From Hirundichthys speculiger (lineage: Eukaryota; Chordata; Actinopteri; Beloniformes; Exocoetidae): a DNA stretch of 64,000 nucleotides. Positions within the stretch are counted from its first letter, which is position 1, and each line of letters starts with the position of its first letter. Of this stretch, positions 24,977-37,290 are shown in pieces. The notes under the pieces are model-generated. The model did no database searches, was not told the DNA's origin, and was given only the letters and a program-made list of their open reading frames with translations. Both the position numbers and the translations under genes were made by a program. The stretch lies in the NCBI GenBank assembly GCA_018398805.1, contig JAGFBZ010002568.1, positions 460,001 to 524,000 of the forward strand, written 5' to 3'.

Positions 24977-26640
24977 GGGTTGAGGATGAGTTGAGGATGA
25001 GTTGAGGATGAGTTGAGGATGAGTTGAGGGGGTGAGGGGAGTTGAGGGGAGTTGAGGAGGGTGAGTTGAGGGTGAGTTGAGGATGAGTTGAGGATTGAGG
25101 GTGAGTGGAGTTGAGGGTGCTGATTTGGGAGTGAGTTGCGGATGAGTTGAGGGTGAGTTGAGGGTGAGTTGAGGGGCTTGAGGAGTTGAGGGTGAGTTGA
25201 GGATGAGTGAGTTGAGGGCGTTGCGGGTGGAGTTGAGGATGAGTTGAGGTGCTTGAGGGGAGTTGAGGGTGAGTGAGGGGAGTGGTTGAGGTGAGTTGAG
25301 GGTGAGTTGAGGGTGAGGTGAGGCTGAGTTGAGGGTGTTGAGTTGCTGAGGGCGGGCGTTGAGGATGAGTTGCGGCTGAGTTGAGGGTTGCGTTGAGGCT
25401 GAGTTGAGGATTGAGGATGAGTTGAGGCTGCGTTGAGGCTGAGTTGAGGATGAGTGAGGATGAGTTGAGGGTTGAGGGTGAGTTGAGGCTGAGTTGAGGA
25501 TGAGTTGAGGATGAGAGGGTGAGTTGAGGGCTGAGTTGAGGAGTGAGTTGGTGAGCTGAGTGAGTTGAGGATGAGTTGAGGGTGAGTTGCGGGTGAGTTG
25601 AGGAGTTGAGGGGTTGAGGCTGCGTGAGGATTGAGGAGTGAGGAGTGAGTTGAGGGTGAGTTGAGGCTGTGAGTTGCTTGAGTGAGGCTGAGTTGCGGTT
25701 GCGTTGAGGGATGAGTTGAGGATGCGTTGAGGATGAGTTGCGGGTGAGTTGAGGGTGAGTTTGAGGTGAGGAGTGATTTGAGTTGAGCGTTGAGGAGTTG
25801 AGGGTTTGGGATGAGTTGAGGATGAGTTGAGGGTGAGTTGAGGGTGAGTTGAGGTGAGTTGAGGATGAGTTGAGGAGGAGGTGAGGGTGAGTTGAGGATG
25901 AGTTGAGGATGAGTGAGTTTGAGGATGAGTTGAGGATGGCGTTGAGTTGAGGATGAGTTGAGGGCTGAGGATTGAGGGATGCGTTGAGGGGAGTTGCGGG
26001 TGAGTAGTGAGGCTGCGTTGCGGATGCGTTGCGGCATTGTTGACGGTGAGTTGAGGAGTGCCGTTTGCGGGAGTTGAGGGTTGCGGCTGAGTTGCGGGTG
26101 CGTTGCCTTTTGCGAGGATTGAGGATGCTGAGGGGTGCGTTGAGGATGCGAGTTGCGGGTGAGTTGGGGATGAAGGGTGAGTTGAGGGTGAGTTGAGGAT
26201 GAGTTGAGGGTGAGTTGAGGATGAGTTGAGGATGAGTTGAGGATGAGTTGAGTGAGTGGTGAGTTGAGGGTGAGTTGAGGATGAGTTGAGGATGAGTTGA
26301 GGGTGAGTTGAGGATGAGTTGAGGTGAGTTGAGGATGAGTTGAGGATGAGTTGAGGGTGAGTTGAGGGTGAGTTGAGGATGAATTGAGGATGAGTTGAGG
26401 ATGAGTGCGTTGCGGATGAGTTGCGGATGCGTTGTGGTGAGTGAGTTGAGGGGTGAGTTGAGGATGAGTTGAGGATGACTTGAGGATGAGTTGAGGATGA
26501 GTTGAGGGTGAGTTGAGGATGAGTTGAGGGTGAGTTGAGGATGAGTTGAGGATTGTGAGTGAGTTGAGGATGAGTTGAGGATGAGTTGAGAGATGAGTTG
26601 AGGATGAGTTGAGGATGAGTTGAGGATGAGTTGAGGATGA
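24977..26640. repeat. 11-bp minisatellite (GAGTTGAGGAT/GAGTTGAGGGT)
   Basis: Eleven-bp purine-rich units, with variants GAGTTGAGGCT and GCGTTGAGGAT in the middle, where single-base slips are common. The minus strand reads without stops over about 2 kb (769 and 709 codons, Ser-Thr-His-Pro-Gln-Leu repeats). These frames are repeat artefacts. Confidence 0.95.
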
Positions 26641-28204
26641 CACCGGACACGTCACAGCTAGAGTCAGCTGATGGTCCACCAACACACCTGAGCTTTATCT
26701 GCTGAAGGACTGGAGGACTAGTAGGGTCACCTGGAGGTCCATGAACCTTAGCTGTCTGGGAGGCTGTCAGCGTCATCCAGCCTTGACTCTGCGTTTCGTG
26801 ACCCGTTAGCAACGCTCCTCGCGCTCCTTGATGATGACGTCAATGCCTTGGGATCCCTGTGAATGACTCTGAATATTCATCACCAGTGAAACAGAGTTCC
26901 TGGGTTCACCGCTGAACTGCATCAGTTCTGGTTTTCCAGCTTCCGTGTATCCGAGTTTCCTTGAGTCTTCTTACGCTGCGTTTCATCATGCGATGAATTC
27001 ATTCATCACAGTAAATAAGCCATGTGTCGTCTGGCTGCCGGCGTCATGTCATCACCGCCACCGCGTTGTTGTTCTCCGCCTCAGAACCGTCTGGACCCTT
27101 TGTTAATTAACGCTGACGCTGTCACGCCTCTAATTAACGAGCAGCAACACAGGCAGAGGCATCCGTGATTAATTACCACTCTGAGAGCGCCAGTCGCTCC
27201 ACGTCGGACATCGAGACATCAGCTCTTACCTGGTGACGTTCCCGTCCTGGATCTGCAGGTTTCCTGGGCTCAAACTGACTGGGAGACGTCAGAAGCTGTT
27301 TAAAATGCTTTTTAATAACCAGACAGGAAGTAATAAACCAGCAGAAACGTCATGTTGCTGCAGAAGACGAAGAGCTCTGTTCCAGCAGAAGTTGGCTTCA
27401 CTGCTGACCTGTGGAGGAAGACCTCAGAGAACAGAGATGACTCGGAAGAGAAGATGGTTTGTTGAGCTGCTGTCAGGCTGCATCCAGCCCTGCTCGGTCT
27501 GCTCTGAAGGGACCGGGATCGCTCAGAAACACCGGCTCGTTTGGGAGCAGCAAACTCTGGTCAGCCTAAAAACAGAGGTCTACGTCGACTTTAAGTCAGG
27601 AAGCGGACCACAGGGCATTCTGGGTACACGGCTTGAACAGAAGACATTGAGGGTAATCACAACACAAACACATGCAGGGTGGTCCAGGTGCTTCTGCTCT
27701 TGGCTACCAGTTTCTCAGTGGACCGGCCTGATGGCGGTGGCTGACTGGCTGACCCGGCTGGGCCTGCGGTCCAAGGCTCGTCCTCGTTTCAGCTCATTTC
27801 AGGATTCGTTTTGGTCTTGAAACGAGGATGTTTGGACAGATTTGAGCAGAGTAGAGTAACGTTCGTTAGCTCCGCAGCATCCTCAGTGTGACCTGATGCA
27901 GCCGGTTTCCAGACTGGTCACCAAGACTGACACCCAAAGACGTTAGTTGAGAGACTCGTGCGCAGTTGGTGTCCATCTGCCTGTGTTGAGTATTACCATG
28001 AGAACCCTAACCCTGACCCAGGTTGATTCATCATTGTGAAAGATCTTTGAGGAAGTTTGCTTTCAGTTTGATCAGATGGAACATTTTAAGAATAAAGGCT
28101 GCAGCTTCCTGTCGGTGTTGGTTCTGACATCAAGGATCTGAAAGACTGAGGTGACAAGGGCCACTGGGACCCCATGGAGCCGCTATTTTAGGAGGAAGAG
28201 GGAT
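26641..28204. other. Unique stretch, no gene recognised
   Basis: The 195-codon frame at 27233-27820 was considered and rejected, as it has no recognisable domain. A homeodomain-site cluster is listed separately. Confidence 0.5.
26985..27190. promoter_or_regulatory. Candidate non-coding regulatory block with clustered TAATTA sites
   Basis: Three TAATTA cores lie within about 75 bp (TGTTAATTAACGC near 27100, TCTAATTAACG near 27129, GATTAATTACC near 27166) in balanced, non-repetitive sequence. TAATTA is the core bound by many homeodomain proteins. No conservation data are available, so regulatory function is inference. Confidence 0.25.
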
Positions 28205-28925
28205 CATTTCACATCAGAAAGACACAAGTTTACATCAGAAAGACACAATTTAACATCAAAAAGTCACAATTTCAACTCAAAAAATCACAATTTTACCTAA
28301 AAAAAACACAATTTTACCTCAAAAGCCACAATTTTACCTCAAAAAAGCCACAATTTCACCTCAAAAAAGCCACAATTTTACCTAAAAAAAGCCACAATTT
28401 CACCTCAAAAAAACTCAATTCACCTCAAAAAGCCACAATTTCACCTAAAAAAAACACAATTTTACATTAAAAAGACACAATTTTACCTCAAAAGGCCACA
28501 ATTTTACCTAAAAAAAACACAATTTCACCTCAAAAAAAGCCACAATTTTACCTCAAAAGACATAATTTTACCTCAAAAGAACCACAATTTTACAATAAAA
28601 AGCCACAATTTCACCTCAAAAAGACAATTTCACCTAAAAAAAACCCCCACAATTTTACATTAAAAAAAAAGCCACAATTTCAACTCAAAACGACACATTT
28701 TCACATAAAAAAAAACAATTTTACCTCAAAAAGCCACAATTTCACCAAAAATAAACTACAATTTCACATCAAAAAGCTCCAATTTTACCATAAAGAGCCA
28801 CAATTTCGCCTCAAAAAGACAGTTTCACCTAAAAATGTCACAATTTCACTTCAAAAAGCCACAATTCTTACATCAAAAAGCCACAATTTCACCAAAAAAT
28901 GTCACAATTTTACAACCAAGAATTC
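28205..28925. repeat. About 20-bp array (CACAATTTTACCTCAAAAAGC)
   Basis: Degenerate units of 19-22 bp with variable A-run length. Units are better preserved in the middle and fade on the right into AT-rich sequence. Confidence 0.92.
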
Positions 28926-31183
28926 ATAGTTTTTGCATCAAAAAGTTTCACATTTTTGGCAAAAAGTTGCTATTTAGTAAAATCAGTGATTTTTTTAGCT
29001 TTTTTTGGTATCATGGTATTCTGAAATTTATAATTTTATGACAAAAACTCATTTTTACCACATACCACATAAAGTTGTCCATATTATATGTAAAAGTTGT
29101 AAATTGCATAAACTTATATTTTTCAATAATGTGATATAATGTCGTTTTGGTCATAAAATTTAGACTTTTTGTATAACTATGACTTTCTTTCCTAAGATGA
29201 CTTATTTTTCTTGTAAAATCACTAATTCTGAACAAAGGGGAAATAAAGCATCTTTTTGTTGTAAAACTGCCAGAGTGGGGATTTTAATTTGAAAAACAAG
29301 GCTTGGTCGGGACTCTTTTTTTTTTTTACATAAAATCATGAACATTTTTTTTTTTAATTTGCCCTAAAATATCAAGTGTTGCAACATCCAGACTGCGACA
29401 CTAAATAATTACTTTTTAATACCAAACAATTCCAACTTTTTGTCACAAAATCACATTTTTTTGTAAAATCACAAATTTAATTAAAATCTCTTTTCATTGT
29501 AAAGATCAATTTTTTTGTAAAACCCTTTGGACATCAGTCACCAGAGATGTTTTTTTTTAAAGTCACGACCATTTGTCATAAACATGTAGCTTCACTGCAA
29601 ATCTTCAAACGAGATAAAAACACTCCAACTAAGGAAAAATGTTCTCAAAACAAGTGAAAAAAAATCTGTCCATGCAGCAAGATCATTTCACTTGGTAAGA
29701 TTTCTTAAATTATGATTGTAGGAACACTTGTTTCTAGATTTAAGAAAGGTATAATTTGTTATTGAATCTTAAAACAAGATTTATTTTGATGAGGAGAGAT
29801 GAGGAGGAGGAAAAACATAATACATCTTATTTTAAGTGTTAATTGTCTCATTTTAGGATTCCCTGCCTGTTTGAGACATAAAAGTAGAGTTTTACTTGAT
29901 ATAAGATTATACTGAGACTTAGAAATAAGAAAGTAATTATTAAAACAAGAAAAAATATCTAACACTTCTAAATGTAAGTTTTTTTTTCTTGGTAAGAACC
30001 AAATAATTTGCAGTCTTCTTTTGAATTGAATTTCACGAACTCGTGACTTTTATTCTGAAACTGCTGAAACTGCGAGGTTCTGCAGCGTTTGAAGAGCCTT
30101 GGAGCCGCTGAGCCCCTGGATGGGGACCAGACTGGTGATGTTGTCGTCCAGAGTCTGGTGACCCGGTGACCGCCATCAGCTGGGGCTCCACCCCCTTTCA
30201 CTTTAATGGGCTTTTATTTCACCTTTTCTGTAGCCAGTTTCCTGAACCTGAACAAAGGCTCCAGATTCTCCAGCTGGAGTTCCAGCAGACTCAGCTCAGA
30301 CCTTTGAACCAGATCTTCATCAGTATTTAGTGGTCTTTGATTTCACAATAAAAGCCCTGGACTGCCAGGTTCACTGTGAGGCTCCTCAGTTAAGGCCCTG
30401 CAGTGAATTAAGACTTCCAGGATGTAGAACTTTCCATCTGGAGACTGAGGTCCAAGTTTCAGAGCTGGATGGACCCGTCTGAGTGCCGACGGTGACGGAG
30501 ATCTGGGGTGGAAACAGAGGCCGTCTGTGGCGAGCAGGAGGACCAGCGGCGGCGGGTGGCGTGAAGGGTTATCCGGTTAACACTTCCCTGGTGTCAAACA
30601 CAAAAGAGCTCCATCAATGCATGGAGGTCTTTGAGTGTGTTGCCAAGAGACGGCGGCTGTTACGGTAAAAATGTGGAGCTGTGAGCACCCACCTCCAACC
30701 CCCACCTCCAGCTTTGTGACCACACAAGTAAAACAAATGACATTTGAACAGGAACACTTGGCTCTTCCTGACATTCCTGCTGCAATAAGACAAAACCGCC
30801 TCTCCAGCACTCCAATATTTACTGAGAGCAGTCCGGACACGTATAGAGGACAGAAGAAGAAGGTGTAGAGGACACTTGAGGCACCAGGACAAGCAGGAAG
30901 GAGACCTTCAGCTCATCTGAACGGTGTTCAGATGTTCCCAGATGTTATCTTCTACTACTCTTTCCTATAACTTCATTGTGTGGTTCATGAACTTTATTCC
31001 TCTGTAGTCGTCTCAACTCTGAACGTCTCCTTGTTCTTCTAAATCATCACCAGCACACTTCACTGTCTCAGTGTGTAGCCTGAAAACAAGAAAATATATT
31101 TAAAAAGTCGAAATAAAAGTCAAATTCTAGCTAAGAGGCTACATCTTGCTCGCTAATGTGTTGCTAATGCATAAGTTTCAAAA
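28926..31183. other. AT-rich then unique non-coding stretch
   Basis: Low-complexity T/A-rich DNA to about 29600. The 29600-30000 part (TGTCCATGCAGCAAGATCAT, CACTTGGTAAGA, AAACAAG words) resembles a dispersed fish repeat but has no clear ends. From 30000 to 31183 nothing gene-like was found. Confidence 0.4.
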
Positions 31184-31224
31184 GATGCAGTTCCTCTACT
31201 GACCACTAGAAACTGCAGTTCCTC
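31184..31224. repeat. Remnant of the 28-bp minisatellite left of the LINE
   Basis: One and a half copies of the TGCAGTTCCTCTACTGACC unit, ending in TTCCTC where the second LINE begins. The array proper resumes beyond the LINE at 34320. Confidence 0.85.
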
Positions 31225-31783
31225 TTTTAATAAGTATGAAGTTTTAAGTCATACCTATCTGACAGGTTCCAGTTCGTCCATGTTAATGACGTTTCTTCTA
31301 CACGGACTAGGGTCTGCTATGGCGTCCCACAGGGTTCAGTTCTGGGACCAATCCCTTTCACTTTATACATGTTGCCCTTGGGAAAAATTATCCAGAGCCA
31401 TGGCATAAACTTTCATTGCTACGCTGATGATACGCAGCTGTACTTATCTATGAAACCAGAGGAAACAAAACCTTTGGCTAAACTTCAAGGGTGTCTTAAC
31501 GACATTAAGTCCTGGATGTCCTCTAACTTTTTGCTTCTATAAAACAGAGGTTATTGTCTTTGGTCCCAAACACCTGAGGAATGGATTAACTGGGTTTACG
31601 CTGGCTTCCAGCACAGCTGTGAAAAACCTTGGAATCATTTTTGATCAGGATATGTCATTTAAGCAGCATATTAATCAGGTTTGTCAGACAGCGTTTTTTC
31701 ATCTCTGAAATATCTCCAAGATCAGGAGCATCCTTTCCCAGGGTAAAGGTGAAAAATTAATCCACACGTTTGTCAGTTCTAGA

Positions 31784-32080
31784 TTGGGTTATTGTAATGC
31801 GTTGTTAGCAGGATGTCCAAAAAGCTCGCTGAATAGCCTTCAATTGATCCAGAACGCATCAGCGAGGGTACTGACAGGAATCCGTAAGCGAGATCACATC
31901 TCTCCCGTGTTAGCCTCCCTCCACTGGCTTCCTGTGAAATTTAGAATTGAGTTTAAAATTCTGCTTCTCGCATATAAGGCCCTTAATGGCCTAGCTCCTC
32001 GTTATCTACCAGACCTGATAGCACGTTATGTTCCTAATAGAGCTCTCTGCTCTCAGAGTGCAGGATTACTCGTCGCTCCT
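31784..32080 (+). pseudogene. LINE reverse transcriptase C-terminal remnant
   Basis: An open frame of about 100 codons with the L2-type sequence GYCNALLAGCP, LIQNASARVLTG, SLHWLPVKFRI and YKALNGLAPRYLPDL. Upstream reverse transcriptase pieces at 31266-31560 are in other frames because of indels. The frame ends where CACTGTAAAA (32082) begins, the start of inserted palindrome-rich DNA. Confidence 0.85.
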
Positions 32081-32081
32081 A

Positions 32082-33215
32082 CACTGTAAAAAAAAAGAAA
32101 ATCTGTGAACTTTACGGTAAAATACTGGCAGCTGTGGCTGCCAGAATTTCACCGTAAAAAATGTGGGAAAACTGTTTCTCACGTTACGGTTAAATAATAA
32201 CAGTACTGTAAATTTTACAGTTAGAACTATAATTCATTTTAGTATTTAACTTTAAAATCTCAAGTATTTACCAGTAAAAAATACAAATATAAACTGTATA
32301 TTCAACATTCAACCCCATTCTTTACATTGTCAAACTGTATTTTTGACACATAAATACTTTTTTTTACGGTAAAATTCTGGCAACTGCAGCTGCCAGTATT
32401 TTACCGTAAATAAAATGGTAAAACCTTTTTTTATATTACTGCAAAGTGTTTCACGGTTATAACTGGAGTTTTTATTAGTACAATACTGTAAAAAATTAAA
32501 GTATTTGCCACTGAAAAATACACATATAGGCTGTAAATTTAACACCCCCATACATTTATTTTTATGTTTAGACTGCAAATCTAAGAGTGAAATACAGTTT
32601 TTTTTCACATTGTTAGATTGTGTATTTAACACAGAAATGTACTGCTTTTTACAGTAAAATACTGGCAGCTGTGGTTGCCAGAATTTCACCGTAGATAAAA
32701 CGGTGAAACTTTTTTCACTTTACAGTGAAGTACTGTTAATTTCAAGGTTATAACTGGAGTTTTTGTCAGTACAATACTGTAAAAATTAAAGTATATGCCA
32801 CTGAAAAATACACATATAGACCTGTATATATAACATTGGTATACACAAGTGCAGACTGTATATCTAACAAAGAAATACATTGTTTTCTACATCACTGGAC
32901 TGTATATTTAACACAGAAATACAGTGTTTTTTACATCTTCGGACTGCACATTTAACATTTAAATACATTTTTACACATTTAGACTGTATAATTAACACAG
33001 ATATTCACTGTTTTTTACGGTAAAATACTGACAGCTGTGGTTGCCAGAATTTCACCGTATAAAATAAAATAAAAATGTTAATCAATTTACGGAACAGTGC
33101 TGTTAATTTTACAGATATAACTGGAGTTTATATCAGTATAATACTGTAAAAATTAAAGTATTTGTCATTGAAAAATACACATAAGTATAATAAACAGTAA
33201 AATACTGTAAGGGAT
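32082..33215. mobile_element. Palindrome-rich non-autonomous element inside the LINE
   Basis: Four copies of a ~47-bp hairpin, TTTACGGTAAAATACTGGC then GCTGCCAGAATTTCACCGT, occur at about 32111-32157, 32363-32410, 32648-32692 and 33013-33060. They are separated by AT-rich spacers that share the words ATAACTGGAGTTTTT and CACTGAAAAATACACATATA. It starts with CACTGTAAAA, a common DNA-transposon end. A convincing right end and target duplication were not found, so superfamily is unassigned. Confidence 0.6.
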
Positions 33216-33384
33216 ATAACGTAAGGGGTCAACAAATAAGGTGACACCTTATAACACTTATATAACTTAGCTGGTTTGTTTTGTTACTTCTTAATGTTTT
33301 TTTAATCATGTCATGAATATTTTACAGTGATTAAAAACATATTTTAAAAGGTTCGAGGATTTAAAACATCTTTTTTTTATTCTA

Positions 33385-33459
33385 ATGACCTCTCACGGCC
33401 CACCTGCAGTACCGCGACGGCCCACCAGGGGGCTGCAGCCCACATTTTGGGAATCACTG
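33385..33459 (-). mobile_element. hAT-type terminal fragment
   Basis: Read on the minus strand from 33459, the sequence CAGTGATTCCCAAAATGTGG followed by GGCTGCAGCCCCCTGGTGGGC has the look of Charlie-type hAT termini (CAGTGGTTCCCAAACTGTGG). Only one end was found. Confidence 0.45.
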
Positions 33460-34319
33460 GTCTAAACTACAGTGTGTAGGGGCTAATAGTTATAGCCATA
33501 GTTGTAGTAGTTCAGACTATAGTAGCTCGTCTTAATCACAGCTTCGTCATAGCTATGCTGCTATAGGCCTACGCTGCAGGGGGACGCCAACATGATCTGC
33601 TGAGTGGTGTCTCCACTGCTCTTCTCCCTTTCCTCCTCCCTTCCTCATCCTCCAGCTCATTCCATAGTTTATTAGCAGCACCTCGTTACTGTAACTGTGC
33701 TCCATTTTCTTTCCTGTAGTTTGTTGTGCTGTTTCCCTCTTTTTTTCTCTTTTCTTTCTGTATGTTTGCAGCCCAGAGTTTCCAGAGTTTCATGCTGACC
33801 TGCAGTTCCCTCCTCTGTCCATCCCAGCGTTTACCTCCACCTTTGTGTGTAGGTGTGTTCAGGGTGTCGGCTACTGTGGTGACCGGTGATCTAGTCCTCT
33901 GACCATCTCACCTCAGTGCTGCTACCTGCATCTGTTTATGGAGTCATTTCATGCAGTCATTTGTGTCTCTCCTCTCTCTGTCCTCCATCCTTTCTGTCCT
34001 CCATCCTCACTCTGTCCTGTCTCTCCTCTTTTTTTCTTTCTTTATCCAGCTGGTCTTCAGTAGGAAGGTCCCTCCATATGATCCAGTTCCTGCTCAAGGT
34101 TTCTTCCTCTTAAATTAGAGTTTTTTCTTACCACTTTTTTTTTTTTTCCTCCCTCTGTGGGAGTTTTTTTTTACTTCATATTATCCTTGATTTGGATTTA
34201 ATATTATAATTTTAGTTAATGATATTTGCTCAGGGGTCATGATCTGGGTCTCTGTAAAGCGCCGAGAGACATCTTACATTGTAACAGATGCTATACAAAT
34301 AAAATTGAATTGAATTGAA

Positions 34320-35362
34320 TTCCTCCACTGACCACTAGAGGCTGCAGTTCATCTACCGACCACTAGAGGCTGCAGTTCCTCTACCGACCACTAGAGGCTG
34401 CAGTTTCTCCACCGACCACAAGAGGCTGCAGTTCCTCCACCGACCACTAGAGGTTGCAGTTCCTCTACCGACCACTAGAGGCTGCAGTTCCTCTACCGAC
34501 CACTAGAGGCTGCAGTTCCTCTACCGACCACTAGAGGCTGCAGTTCCTCTACCGACCACTAGAGGCTGCAGTTCCTCTACCGACCACTAGAGGCTGCAGT
34601 TCCTCCACTGACCACTAGAGGCTGCAGTTCTACTACCGACCACTAGAGGCTGCAGTTCCTCTACTGACCACTAGAGGCTGCAGTTCCTCCACTGACCACT
34701 AGAGGCTGCAGTTCCTCCACTACCACTAGAGGCTGCAGTTCCTCTACCGACCACTAGAGGCTGCAGTTCATCTACCGACCACTAGAGGCTGCAGTTCCTC
34801 CACCGACCACTAGAGGCTGCAGTTCCTCCACCTACCACTAGAGGCTGCAGTTCATCTACCGACCACTAGAGGTTGCAGTTCATCTACCGACCACTAGAGG
34901 CTGAAGTTCCTCTACCGACCACTAGAGGTTGCGGTTCCTCTACCGACCACTAGAGGCTGCGGTTCCTCTACCGACCACTAGAGGCTGCGGTTCCTCTACC
35001 AACCCCTAGAGGCTGCAGCTCCTCTACCGACCACTAGAGGCTGCAGTTCCTCTACTGACCGCTAGAGGATGCAGTTCCTCCACCGACCAATAGAGGTTGC
35101 AGTTCCTCTACCGACCACTAGAGGCTGCAGTACCTCTAGCGACCACTAGAGGCTGCAGTACCTCTAGCGACCACTAGAGGCTGCAGTACCTCTAGCCGAC
35201 CACTAGAGGTTGCAGTTCCTCTACCGACCACTAGAGGCTGCAGTTCCAATATTGACCACTAGAGGCTGCAGTTCCAATATTGACCACTAGAGGCTGCAGT
35301 TCCTCTACAGACCACTAGAGGTTGCAGTACCTCTACCGACCACTAGAGGCTGCGGTTCCTCT
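34320..35362. repeat. 28-bp minisatellite (CTGCAGTTCCTC..CCACTAGAGG), second array
   Basis: About 37 units, more homogeneous than the array at 16.8-19.1 kb. The variant CAGTACCTCTAGCGACC is locally amplified near 35128-35195. The left boundary is the LINE tail. Confidence 0.97.
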
Positions 35363-37290
35363 GCTGGTCATTTCTGTCCCCACTGGCAGCTCCAGGAAAA
35401 AGAGGTTTTAGTACATACGTCTTCAGAAACAGATGGGCTTCATGCCTTCTGGAATTTTTCCTACTTCTTCGTTGGACTCAACCTGGAAGTTGCCTGTGGT
35501 TTCAACAGCATATTTGATTGACAATAAAATTCCAATATCTGAGAACCAGAACCCTGAACCAGGGAAGCAAAACTCAGACTCTGTAACCAAGAATTCAAAC
35601 CCTGTAACCAAGATAGCAGTGGCACCTCTTCTTTCATTGGTGCGCTTTTTTTTCTCCTGCTTTCAATTGTAAAGAGATTCTCAGTTGAGAGGCTCCATCA
35701 GGAGGAGGAGGGACTGGAGAGCCAGTTCTAGCATCTCATTGGCTCCTGAATGACAGCCCTTTACATCAAGCCTCGGAGCGCCAAAGTTGCTTATCACATA
35801 TTTTGTTGGCTCTACTTATTTATAAAGGAGTTCATTTTGATGTTTTCTGCCAGTCTGATAATATGTCATGAAGGAGGGACAGATATGAACGACTTAGCTG
35901 TGCTTGTGGCTTCTGCATAATGACAGCAGCCAGGTCTGGCTGTCCAGGTCAGATCTGGGCTGTGAAGGCTCCACCTGATGATCTCTGCCGTCGCTCTGGA
36001 TTTGACTCTACTGTGAAACTCTGACATTCAACCGTGAAAGATGACATGAGACTCAAACCAGCTGCATCTGTGTTTCACTAACTCTAAAACGATCTGTCTG
36101 TGGAGCTGAAGGTTCATAGGAGGCTGAAGAAATCAAACGGGAGCATGTTTTCTATTTAGTCCCCCTAAAACGATCTGTCGAAGAAGCAACTGAAACACCA
36201 GGAGACCCAACGTGAGCTGGAGACACTGCTCCAGAGCTCCCAGATGGACCTGAAGGTCTATCAGGGGCTGAAGAAGTCAGGCAGATGTTGTTTGTTCAGA
36301 AACCGCAGCCATTCTCATTATATTTACATTTTCATTTCAGTTATTTAAGCGGTCACTCATTAAGTTAAATTTTCTATTTGGAGAACTGTCCCGATCGAAT
36401 AGTTAAATGAGGTGACAGCATCATTTAAAATTCCTGAACAGAAAAAGATTAATTCAAGACTTTTAAAACGAGCTTGTGAAAATTCAACAACACAAATTAA
36501 ATTACCAGATGGTTTTTTCTCCACCACAGTGGAACTGGAAGGAGAAAAACTCCCGACATTAATCCATGTCCAGATTAATGTCAGGCTCAACTCCCTGTTG
36601 GACCTGCTCATGCTGCTCTTTTTAAAATACTTTCACTTCTTTCCTGAACTCAACTAGCGTCAGCTTCAGAACCACTGATGATAAAAATAATCATGATAAT
36701 CATAATGACTGAGGCGCTCTGGGCTGAAAAATAAACTAGTACAACTGAAATGTTTGTTTCAATGGTTTTCTGTCAAATAAATCAAGCATGGATATTTATT
36801 TTACATATTTGTCAGTAAGCATTGTTTATGATCAACAGTAAATGGCAGACGTTTGAGCTTTAGGGGGAAGAAAAGAGGATGGAAAGTAGATTCAAGATTT
36901 TTACTGAATAGATTTCTACGCATTTTAGAAGCTTGTATGTTGTAGAACAGTTGTTTTGAAACCTTGAAGAAGCTCTCTGCTGACAGAACAGAACCTAAAG
37001 TGGTCGAAAACTGGAAGAAATTGACTCAGACTGGACCTTTTTTCATATTTCCTTCCATGAAGGTTTCTTTAATGGATCTAGATGAGCAGACGCAGGAATC
37101 AAAAACCTGTTCTTCATGCTTGTTGCCTCCAAATGCCGTCCAAAAAACAGAAATACATACAAGCAATTACTTGTCTCTTATTTTTCCACACAGGAGCATG
37201 CAGGTACAAGTACAGAAAAAACACTGGCTGTTCTTTAAAAAACACCAAACCTTTGGGTGAAACTCTGAACATCAGTTTAAAACCAGGACA
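35363..37290. other. Unique stretch, no gene recognised
   Basis: Contains an inverted repeat GACATTAATC (36555-36564) / GATTAATGTC (36573-36582), and a short coiled-coil-like frame near 36171-36350 that has no start and a stop just upstream. Frames at 36360-36657 on both strands have no recognisable content. A non-coding regulatory role is possible but unsupported. Confidence 0.45.

Larger units (their letters stand above)
31225..34319 (+). mobile_element. Second L2-clade LINE, 5'-truncated, inserted into the 28-bp minisatellite
   Basis: It begins inside the reverse transcriptase (GVPQGSVLGP near 31320, YADDTQLYLSMKPEE near 31418). It continues through the L2 C-terminal segment (LQLIQNASARVLTGIRKRDH, ASLHWLPVKFRIEFK, ALNGLAPRYLPDLI; 31784-32075). 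It ends with a 3' UTR (CTCAAGGTTTCTTCCTCTTA, GTAAAGCGCCGAGAGACA) and a (TTGAA)n tail at about 34303-34319. TTCCTC flanks both ends (31219-31224 and 34320-34325), a likely 6-bp target duplication. The 3' UTR region is enlarged by other repeats (32082-33459). Confidence 0.88.

Noticed and set aside
24503..26812. 769- and 709-codon minus-strand frames rich in Ser, Thr, His, Pro
   Set aside because: They translate the 11-bp array and the GGAT/GATA microsatellite. A mucin-like or ice-binding protein was considered, but there is no signal peptide, no conserved flank and two phases are equally open.
27233..27820. 195-codon plus-strand frame
   Set aside because: No recognisable domain, no splice context and no repeat relation. 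It is probably a chance frame in GC-moderate DNA.
36171..36350. Coiled-coil-like frame (KKQLKHQETQRELETLLQSS)
   Set aside because: A stop lies immediately upstream and there is no start codon or clear acceptor. It could be an exon fragment, but evidence is too thin.
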